Part shown: positions 6,935 through 11,752 of the stretch, piece after piece
Layout of the letters: every line of letters starts with the position of its first letter
Position numbering within the stretch: the first letter of the stretch is position 1
NCBI GenBank assembly: GCA_021736615.1
Contig: JAIPFN010000176.1
Span: 1 to 11,752 of the forward strand
Direction of reading: 5' to 3'
DNA: 11,752 bases
Origin: Phycisphaerae bacterium
GTDB lineage: Bacteria > Planctomycetota > Phycisphaerae > Sedimentisphaerales > Anaerohalosphaeraceae
The notes under the pieces: model-generated
What the model was told of the DNA's origin: nothing
What the model saw: the letters and a program-made list of their open reading frames with translations, nothing else
Databases searched by the model: none
Translations under genes and position numbers: made by a program

Positions 6935-8172
6935 TCTTCTTTCTTCTTCGTTTTTTTAATAGAAGGATTGCGATTGATCATAATACGCATTTCATCGCCT
7001 TCTTCGGCTATCATCTTTTCGTCGGCCTTTTCCATCACTTCTCTGATCATCTGCTGGTAAATATCCTGCAAAACCAGCTCCGGTCTTTTGCGGAATTGCT
7101 CGAGTACGTGTTCAAGGTATTCGCCATTGGCCCTGGCCGACTCAACGGTCTCGGTTCTGTAAGCTCTCGCCTCTGCGATCCTGCTCTGGGCATTACCGGC
7201 CAAACGCGTGAAAAGCCTTTCCCTTTCCTCGTCCGTCAAAAATTTCTTTTTAAGCTCGTCGAGGACTTCTTCGGAATCTGCCCCGCCGGTCTGGTTCAGC
7301 TTCTGTTCGGCGTAGGCCTTTGCATTATTTACATGCGTCCGGCTCTCCTGCCGGGCCTGGTTGGAAGCTTCGAACACCTCGTTAACCTGTCTTGGCCACG
7401 TGATCTTCTGCGGCTGGACCGACTCGACGACTATACCGCTTGATATCGCATCGAGTTTTGCCTGCAATTTTTTCTCAACGTCGACCGAAATTTTTTCGCT
7501 GTGTTCTATAGCCTCGTCGAGAGTAAAATCGACCAGCGTCGAAACAACCGCGTCGTCAGTAAGTGCCGTAAGCAGCGGGTTTACATCCTTGGCCATAACG
7601 TTAAGGATTTTTTCGCCGGGACCGGGAGCCTTGTAAAAAATGTTGCGGAAAAACAGTTCAACGTCGGCTATGCTGTAAGTCAACTTCCACTTGGAATGAA
7701 CTATACTATAGTCACTGCCTTCGCCCTGCGCACTGTCGTTTCTCATAAGACTGTATCCGTCCTGTTGGCCCAGGGTAGCCGGAGGAGCCGTTTTTCGGCC
7801 TGAATCGAAATACCAGAACGAATCGACATCCAGAACCTGCTTCTGGGTAACCGGAATCGTAACTATCTCATCAATAGGTGCCGGCCACGCCCAGTGAAGT
7901 CCGCTTTCAAGAACACGTACACCACCGGCATCACTACGGATCTGACCAAAGTGAAGCACGATCGCCTGCTCGCTGGGTTCAACCGTAAAAACGCCCGACG
8001 CGATAAAAAGAACCATCAGAACCGCCATGATGGCCTTGAGAACCATAAAACTGACCCGCAAAGCATCCGAAAGCGATTTCGTCGCCACGTCGGTTGCGAT
8101 CTTCTCGTCGATACCTTCATGGTCGTGATCGTGTGAATGACTGCAACTGCATCCTTTTTCATTTTCTGCCAT
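6919..8172 (-). CDS. hflK: HflK-like SPFH protein with His/Cys-rich N-terminus
   Basis: A 417-residue SPFH (stomatin/prohibitin/flotillin/HflK) protein, close in size to E. coli HflK (419). Residues 8-19 are a metal-ligand cluster (CSCSHSHDHDHE), which E. coli HflK lacks. One membrane segment lies at about 40-60, followed by the SPFH domain: VEPSEQAIVLHFGQI at 64-78, WAWPAPIDE at 94-102, KWKLTYSI at 161-168, VVSTL at 209-213, and SVQPQKITWPRQVNEVFEA at 251-269 where HflK carries its VQDxxPP region. From about 270 to 390 the protein is a long charged helix, rich in Ala, Glu and Arg, of the kind that forms the HflKC cage. The C-terminus is Lys/Glu-rich (KKTKKKEEESGE) and ends in repeat-derived codons. 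In E. coli HflK and HflC form a large complex around FtsH protease; no ftsH is visible here. The gene follows hflC after 62 bases and precedes the P1B ATPase, whose N-terminus is also His-rich. The start follows a hairpin element like that at 4790. Confidence 0.88.
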   Translation of the reverse strand: MAENEKGCSCSHSHDHDHEGIDEKIATDVATKSLSDALRVSFMVLKAIMAVLMVLFIASGVFTVEPSEQAIVLHFGQIRSDAGGVRVLESGLHWAWPAPIDEIVTIPVTQKQVLDVDSFWYFDSGRKTAPPATLGQQDGYSLMRNDSAQGEGSDYSIVHSKWKLTYSIADVELFFRNIFYKAPGPGEKILNVMAKDVNPLLTALTDDAVVSTLVDFTLDEAIEHSEKISVDVEKKLQAKLDAISSGIVVESVQPQKITWPRQVNEVFEASNQARQESRTHVNNAKAYAEQKLNQTGGADSEEVLDELKKKFLTDEERERLFTRLAGNAQSRIAEARAYRTETVESARANGEYLEHVLEQFRKRPELVLQDIYQQMIREVMEKADEKMIAEEGDEMRIMINRNPSIKKTKKKEEESGE

Positions 8173-8179
8173 AACATGT

Positions 8180-8202
8180 CTCGGCCGTCAGGCCGAATCC
8201 TC
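8180..8202 (-). promoter_or_regulatory. Hairpin with GAGG before the HflK-like start
   Basis: On the minus strand: GAGG (8202-8199), one base, a stem TCGGCC/GGCCGA with loop TGAC (8196-8181) extendable by a T-G pair (8197/8180), then seven bases (8179-8173) and ATG at 8172. With the hairpin folded, the GAGG to ATG distance becomes about eight bases, in the range usual for a Shine-Dalgarno. The copy differs from 4790-4812 at one base (A/C between GAGG and the stem). Confidence 0.5.
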
Positions 8203-8237
8203 AATTTGTAATTCGTAATTAGTAAATAATAATTCTA
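8203..8237. repeat. Heptamer array over the hflC stop codon
   Basis: Five 7-base units on the plus strand: AATTTGT (8203-8209), AATTCGT (8210-8216), AATTAGT (8217-8223), AAATAAT (8224-8230) and AATTCTA (8231-8237). The TAG stop of hflC (8237-8235) lies wholly within the last unit. It is adjacent to the hairpin at 8180-8202, giving the same compound layout as 4790-4840. Confidence 0.75.
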
Positions 8238-9131
8238 TTTCTCCGAAGGAGAAATATCAGGTACCCCCTTGAGCAAATTGATAAGATCCATATCGCTGCC
8301 GAAGATAACTGTGGTTTTATCGCCGTAGATTTCCTTAATAGTCTCTATCTTCTGAAGATAAATAGCAAACTCAGGCTCCTGTTCGAGCATCTTATAGAAC
8401 TTCGCTGCCTCGGCGTCACCTTGACCCTTGATCGACTTGGCGTAACCGTCGACCACCGCCATGAGTTGCGCCGCCTTTGAGTCTGCTTCGGCCTTGATCT
8501 GTTTCGCTGCCGAACTGCCCTCTTCCGTGATGCTTTCTGTCTTACGGGTACGTTCTGATTTCATACGCTCAAAAACTTTCGCGGTAACTGATTCGCTTAT
8601 ACCGATCTGGCGAATACCTACGACATCGACATCGATGCCGTAATTCCCCAGGGCCTGCTCCTTAATGCTTTTATGCATATTCTTTTCTATCGATAAAAGC
8701 TGGATCTTCTCTTTATCCGAGTTGACAAACTCACTGAAGTAATGCTGACCGATCTCAACATTCTGAACATTCTCCAAACGGTCCCTTAGTTGCCTTATAG
8801 CTTCCGCTTCATTCTTTACCGACTCGAGATATTTCTGGGGTTTTGCGATCTTCCAGACAAGGTAACTCGTCACCAGGATATTGTCGGCACCGCGAGTAGT
8901 GGTCTCTGTTTCACGACCTTCAAGCAACCTGCTCCGAGAATCGAACTTAATAACGCTTTCGATAGGTTTAGGCCACTTCCAGTAGAATCCGGGCTCGGTC
9001 ATCGTCCGGGAAACTTCCCCGAACCGAGTGATAAGAGCACTCTCTGTCTCCCTGACCTGAAACGAAACAGAGCAAAGGATCAGAACCAATACGATCAAAA
9101 CCAAAAATACCAAAATTGAAACATTCTTCAT
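8235..9131 (-). CDS. hflC: HflC-like SPFH protein
   Basis: A 298-residue SPFH protein of the HflC type; E. coli HflC is 334 residues. One N-terminal membrane segment at about 4-23 is followed by the SPFH domain: SFQVRETESALITRFGEV at 23-40, EPGFYWKWPKPIESV at 46-60 and YLVWKIAKPQKYLESV at 90-105. HflC-typical features follow: the VFERMKSER motif at 186-194, an Ala/Glu/Lys-rich helix with AAKQIKAEADSKAAQLMA at 208-225, and GQGDAEAAKFYKML at 236-249. In the family HflC pairs with HflK in a membrane-bound cage around FtsH; the two HflK-like genes on either side are the likely partners. The ATG at 9131 has AGGA nine bases upstream (9144-9141), which supports the start. Its stop lies inside a heptamer array. 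Confidence 0.92.
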   Translation of the reverse strand: MKNVSILVFLVLIVLVLILCSVSFQVRETESALITRFGEVSRTMTEPGFYWKWPKPIESVIKFDSRSRLLEGRETETTTRGADNILVTSYLVWKIAKPQKYLESVKNEAEAIRQLRDRLENVQNVEIGQHYFSEFVNSDKEKIQLLSIEKNMHKSIKEQALGNYGIDVDVVGIRQIGISESVTAKVFERMKSERTRKTESITEEGSSAAKQIKAEADSKAAQLMAVVDGYAKSIKGQGDAEAAKFYKMLEQEPEFAIYLQKIETIKEIYGDKTTVIFGSDMDLINLLKGVPDISPSEK

Positions 9132-9154
9132 ATCAAAGCATCCTAAATACGTGC

Positions 9155-9167
9155 AAAATTAAATTTT
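9155..9167. repeat. Perfect AT-rich inverted repeat upstream of hflC
   Basis: AAAATT, one base, AATTTT forms a perfect 6+6 inverted repeat 24 bases before the hflC ATG. It may be a chance palindrome in AT-rich DNA or a protein binding site. Confidence 0.3.
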
Positions 9168-9172
9168 CTGTA

Positions 9173-9220
9173 GCGGGAGCTTCCAGCCCGCGAATCCGTA
9201 ATGTGGACTTCTAGCCCACA
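9173..9220. repeat. Two related 19-base hairpins
   Basis: Positions 9173-9191 (GCGGGAGCTTCCAGCCCGC) and 9202-9220 (TGTGGACTTCTAGCCCACA) have the same length and shape: an outer 5-bp stem, a small mismatch or bulge, two inner pairs and a three-base loop, with inner sequences AGCTTCCAG and ACTTCTAG. The stems differ in sequence but keep pairing, so the copies look compensated. The 10 bases between them read GAATCCGTAA, shared with 6843-6852. Similar GGGCTGGAAGC-type hairpins are, from memory, common between planctomycete genes. Confidence 0.65.
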
Positions 9221-9234
9221 AATAAAAACTGCTT

Positions 9235-9248
9235 CGGCCGCAAGGCCG
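9235..9248 (-). terminator. GC-rich hairpin, possible weak terminator or attenuator
   Basis: On the minus strand CGGCC, loop TTGC, GGCCG (9248-9235), followed six bases later by TTTTT (9228-9224) in an AT-rich stretch. The distance from stem to T-run is too long for a good intrinsic terminator. It could lower read-through from the large SPFH gene into hflC or protect an mRNA end. It also shares the CGGCC stem with the hairpins at 4790 and 8180. Confidence 0.25.
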
Positions 9249-9347
9249 TTTCTTTTTTTCTTTCATCTTTTCTTCATGAACTCCAAGCTTTTCTTCAAGC
9301 CCTTCATGGTAAAATCCAGCCTCATTAAACCGTAACCAAACCAAAAA

Positions 9348-11402
9348 CTAAAGTTCATCCAGAGCCTTATACAGATCCGGGGTAAACTTTTCCTGCAGAT
9401 CGATAATATAAACCTGCCTCTTATCGTCGTCGCTGATGACAACATACTTACGAGTTCCGTTAAGCGATTCTTCAAGCATCTTAAGCCTGAGTATCTGCTT
9501 GTATATCGCCGGAGACGCCCTGTAAGCCTTAACCTGTCCTGCAAAGCGGTTACCCGTAGCCTTTGAAAGTTCGACCTTTTCAAAAGCGTAAGCCTTAGCC
9601 TCGGAGATTATCTTGTATATCTCACCGCTGGAGTTTTCAATCGCTTTGTCCATCTGATCGCCGAGCGTCTTAACTGCTTCGGCGTCACCGGATTCGTTGG
9701 CCTTCTGGTACTTCTCTGCAAGCAAATGCAGCGCGTCAACCTGGGCCACCGATCCGCCAAGTGCGGTAAGCTTTTTATTACGCGCCGCCTGCGCATCCAT
9801 TATTAATGCCTGTTTCTCCTGAATCGCACCAACGACCTGTTGATATTCTTTTGCTACTTCCGGCGGAGGATGAACCCCCTGTAAACCCAGCAGGATAATC
9901 TCGACACCAAGTTCGGCCTTGTCTGCCGCCGCCTGTATTCGGCTTTTCAATATCTCGCCCGCTGCCTTTCGGCCTGCTCCAAGAAGACTTTCCTTGCCTC
10001 TGTCAACCTCATCGGTTTCAATGGTACCACTGGACGCATACCTGGTAAGCTCGCGGTAACAGATCGCCTCCAGCATCGCCCTGGCGTCGGAATGGTTATA
10101 CATAAATTCCTTAAGATCCTTGATCGTATACTTAACCGGAATCGCCGCTACTACCAGGCTCACTGGAACCGTGCCCTCTTCGTCACGCCCATAACCGGAA
10201 TTGCCTTTGGAAGCAACCAGCAGCGGATACTCTTCGTCGTAATGTTTTTCGCCCCAAAGCAGAGGGTTCAAAATCTCATTACCGTCCTTATCCCGTTTCA
10301 CTTCCTTCTCGACAAACCCAATGTTTACCTGCTGCACCTGCGTCGTCGGATAGATATAAGCAATATCAAACGGATACGGAAGCTTAAATGTCATACCGGG
10401 TTCGGCAATGCGTTGAAATGAACCGAGATGCTCGATAACCGCTTCTTCTCCCGGCGATACCACCACTACACAGCTAAGCAAATACAACACAAGAACACCA
10501 ACCATCACCAGCGGAACAATCGCCTTGGAAAGCAGTTGGTAAAACCACGTCTGCGAAACCTTGAAACCAAACTGGTAATCGATGGAACTGGCAAAGGTAT
10601 GAAGTATCCCCCCCGGTTCGCTAATAGCACCGAGAAGCCGACTGTCAAAAGCACTCCGGGCATACTGGCCCTTGATACGAGGACGGTAAATGTCCAGAAC
10701 AGAATTTAAAGCCGTCTCGGCGCCAAAAATGACAAGGGCTATCGGAATCACCCAGCTGACAACCGTCAAAACCCCGGTATAATCAAATGACGCAAAAGCA
10801 AGCGACACCGCAAGAGCGAAAGCAAGCACAGCCGTCGCTAATAGACTGCTGCCCCCTGCCCGCAAAGGCTTCCACTTTCTTTCCGAACTCATCCCAGTAG
10901 CGTAACGCGAAAGCAAAAACGCGACAAAAGCGATTATCACGAGAAATACTGAATAAAGACGAGGTGCCGAAAGATCACGGAAAAGTGCACCCGTATCGCT
11001 CGACTTGAGCGAGAAAAACAAAAACAAACCAACGCCGACCTGGTAAGCGGCGATAACAATCCCAAAAATCGGAATAAACCACTTCTCAAGGATCGCAAGC
11101 TGCTTTTGAGCACTCTCAAACATAGCCATACGGTTGGCGTCGGACTGGAAAATAGTATCGGAAGACTTGGAGTTTTCAAGCTGGGCCTTATCGAGTTTCT
11201 CACGTTCGGCAAGGCTCTGCTGATGAAGTTGAACTGCAAGAACAAAGAAGATCAACGCTCCGCCAAGTATCTGCCAGCCAAGTGCCACTGTCGCCGATGC
11301 ACCTGAAAGAAACCCAATAAGCATCGTTGCAGCAAAAAAGATTATGCTCAAACCGAGCGACGCCAAGGCAACGTACTCAGCCCGTTTAGACGATATGTTC
11401 AT
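9348..11402 (-). CDS. HflK-like SPFH protein fused to a polytopic membrane domain
   Basis: A 684-residue protein with two parts. The N-terminal part has six hydrophobic segments at about 10-31, 39-57, 108-130, 149-166, 186-206 and 210-232, with a charged, helical loop at 58-105. A seventh segment at about 293-313 anchors the SPFH domain: VVVSPGEEAVIEHLGSFQ at 313-330, EPGMTFKLPYPFD at 334-346, VPVSLVVAAIPVKYTI at 412-427, and LGLQGVHPPPEVAKEYQ at 505-521, which corresponds to the HflK VQDxxPP region. From about 520 to 650 comes a helical region (QEKQALIMDAQAARNKKL and EAKAYAFEKVELSKATGNR), as in HflK; a short C-terminal domain (651-684) ends it. E. coli HflK is 419 residues with one membrane segment, so the first 290 residues are an addition. 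It is the first gene of the cluster, with AGGG eight bases before the ATG, which supports the start, and promoter-like DNA upstream. I infer that it is the membrane scaffold of the SPFH group; its precise role is unknown. Confidence 0.9.
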   Translation of the reverse strand: MNISSKRAEYVALASLGLSIIFFAATMLIGFLSGASATVALGWQILGGALIFFVLAVQLHQQSLAEREKLDKAQLENSKSSDTIFQSDANRMAMFESAQKQLAILEKWFIPIFGIVIAAYQVGVGLFLFFSLKSSDTGALFRDLSAPRLYSVFLVIIAFVAFLLSRYATGMSSERKWKPLRAGGSSLLATAVLAFALAVSLAFASFDYTGVLTVVSWVIPIALVIFGAETALNSVLDIYRPRIKGQYARSAFDSRLLGAISEPGGILHTFASSIDYQFGFKVSQTWFYQLLSKAIVPLVMVGVLVLYLLSCVVVVSPGEEAVIEHLGSFQRIAEPGMTFKLPYPFDIAYIYPTTQVQQVNIGFVEKEVKRDKDGNEILNPLLWGEKHYDEEYPLLVASKGNSGYGRDEEGTVPVSLVVAAIPVKYTIKDLKEFMYNHSDARAMLEAICYRELTRYASSGTIETDEVDRGKESLLGAGRKAAGEILKSRIQAAADKAELGVEIILLGLQGVHPPPEVAKEYQQVVGAIQEKQALIMDAQAARNKKLTALGGSVAQVDALHLLAEKYQKANESGDAEAVKTLGDQMDKAIENSSGEIYKIISEAKAYAFEKVELSKATGNRFAGQVKAYRASPAIYKQILRLKMLEESLNGTRKYVVISDDDKRQVYIIDLQEKFTPDLYKALDEL

Positions 11403-11481
11403 TTATATTTCCCTGTTCTTAACTTTCAAAGTCATTATTAAAGTGCTAAAACTCATTTAATAACGAACAAATTATCGCTTT

Positions 11482-11510
11482 ATTATGTATCCAATAATAA
11501 CCAACTGCAA
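11482..11510 (-). promoter_or_regulatory. Candidate promoter of the minus-strand cluster
   Basis: Minus strand TTGCAG (11510-11505) and CATAAT (11487-11482) are 17 bases apart. The -10 has five of six matches, the -35 only three. Transcription would begin about 75 bases before the first SPFH gene. In such AT-rich DNA other positions are possible; the region rather than the exact site is supported. Confidence 0.3.
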
Positions 11511-11517
11511 ATTGGTT
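11499..11517. promoter_or_regulatory. Inverted repeat in the divergent promoter region
   Basis: AACCAA, seven bases, TTGGTT is a perfect 6+6 inverted repeat that overlaps the -35 of the minus-strand promoter candidate and lies about 30 bases before the plus-strand one. Its place between two divergent genes suits an operator, but it is short enough to occur by chance. Confidence 0.3.
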
Positions 11518-11546
11518 CAAAAAAAATTCAAAAAATTAAATTTCAG

Positions 11547-11576
11547 TTGCTTTTATTTTTTATTTTGGCGTAATAT
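11547..11576 (+). promoter_or_regulatory. Candidate promoter of the plus-strand permease-like gene
   Basis: TTGCTT (11547-11552), an 18-base spacer, and TAATAT (11571-11576), about 45 bases before the GTG start at 11623. The matches are moderate and the region is very AT-rich. Confidence 0.35.
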
Positions 11577-11622
11577 ACCAATATACAGCTAATAAGTGTA
11601 GTATTAAATTCAGGAAAATACA

Positions 11623-11752
11623 GTGCTAAACAAACTTTTTACAGTTGCCAAAAACACCTTCACCGAAACTCTTAGACAGCCGATTTACAGCGTTATTCTT
11701 GCATTTTCGCTGTTTTTGTTCATCCTAAGCCCATCTATAACCATGTACTCAC
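11623..11752 (+). CDS. Start of an ABC-2 type permease-like gene, cut by the window edge
   Basis: Only the first 43 codons are present. They read as a basic, amphipathic start (MLNKLFTVAKNTFTETLRQP) followed by one hydrophobic segment (YSVILAFSLFLFILSP). This resembles the N-terminus of the permease at 2164-3534 (IWAVARNTISQALRMK then a hydrophobic run) and planctomycete ABC-2 permeases generally. The GTG start has AGGA seven bases upstream (11612-11615), a good ribosome binding site; no ATG is nearby in frame. The gene is divergent from the SPFH cluster and shares its 220-base upstream region. Whether it is a second exporter related to the same function cannot be told from this fragment. Confidence 0.72.
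   Translation, partial: MLNKLFTVAKNTFTETLRQPIYSVILAFSLFLFILSPSITMYS

Noticed and set aside
6936..6962. Programmed frameshift at the A-run near the end of the HflK-like gene
   Set aside because: The A7 run does not fit a slippery heptamer in the reading frame, no downstream structure is seen, and the frame ends normally 13 codons later.
6919..9131. flotillin or prohibitin as the identity of the two shorter SPFH genes
   Set aside because: The HflC VFERMKSER and GQGDAEA motifs, the paired gene order and the sizes fit HflC/HflK better than flotillin or prohibitin.
9159..9344. Small minus-strand frame of 61 codons from a TTG
   Set aside because: There is no ribosome binding site, and its second half is a translation of the hairpins at 9173-9248; an ATG-started 20-codon frame (9324-9263) in the same gap also lacks a ribosome binding site.

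Overview
The window looks like a piece of chromosome from a planctomycete, most likely of the class Phycisphaerae. I infer this from the gene set (two HflK-like proteins and one HflC-like SPFH protein beside a P1B-type ATPase and an ABC-2 exporter), from a large helical protein of a type I associate with planctomycetes, from moderate GC content, and from intergenic gaps filled with short tandem repeats and small hairpins. No rRNA or other phylogenetic marker is present, so the assignment rests on style and memory, not on a search.

Seven genes lie head to tail on the minus strand between 11402 and 260. In transcription order they are: a 684-residue HflK-like SPFH protein with a multi-spanning N-terminal membrane domain; an HflC-like SPFH protein; a second HflK-like protein with a His/Cys-rich N-terminus; a heavy-metal P1B-type ATPase with a His-rich N-terminus; an ABC-2 ATPase; its permease, whose start codon overlaps the ATPase stop; and a 592-residue membrane-anchored helical protein of unknown function. 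I see no convincing strong terminator between them, so they may form one transcription unit read from the AT-rich region at 11403-11622. That region also drives a divergent plus-strand gene, the first 43 codons of which are visible and resemble an ABC-2 permease.

The least expected part is between the genes. Most gaps in the minus-strand cluster are built from short-period repeats. Tandem heptamers of related sequence occur at 71-105, 248-268, 4813-4840, 6900-6934 and 8203-8237, and in the last four the stop codon of the upstream gene lies inside the array. The gap at 2049-2163 is an eight-unit array of period 14/15, about twice seven. Two gaps carry nearly identical compound elements made of heptamers, a GAGG motif, a perfect 6-bp hairpin and then the start codon. 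If the hairpin folds in the mRNA, GAGG comes to normal Shine-Dalgarno distance from the start. Another gap (9132-9347) holds three small hairpins, two of them related copies.

Functionally the cluster suggests a membrane assembly: SPFH proteins form large oligomeric rings or microdomains, and here they are linked to a metal-export ATPase and an ABC exporter. The His-rich termini on the HflK-like protein and on the ATPase, which has no HMA domain, suggest a metal-related link. No ftsH gene is visible in the window. That the proteins work together is inferred from gene order alone.
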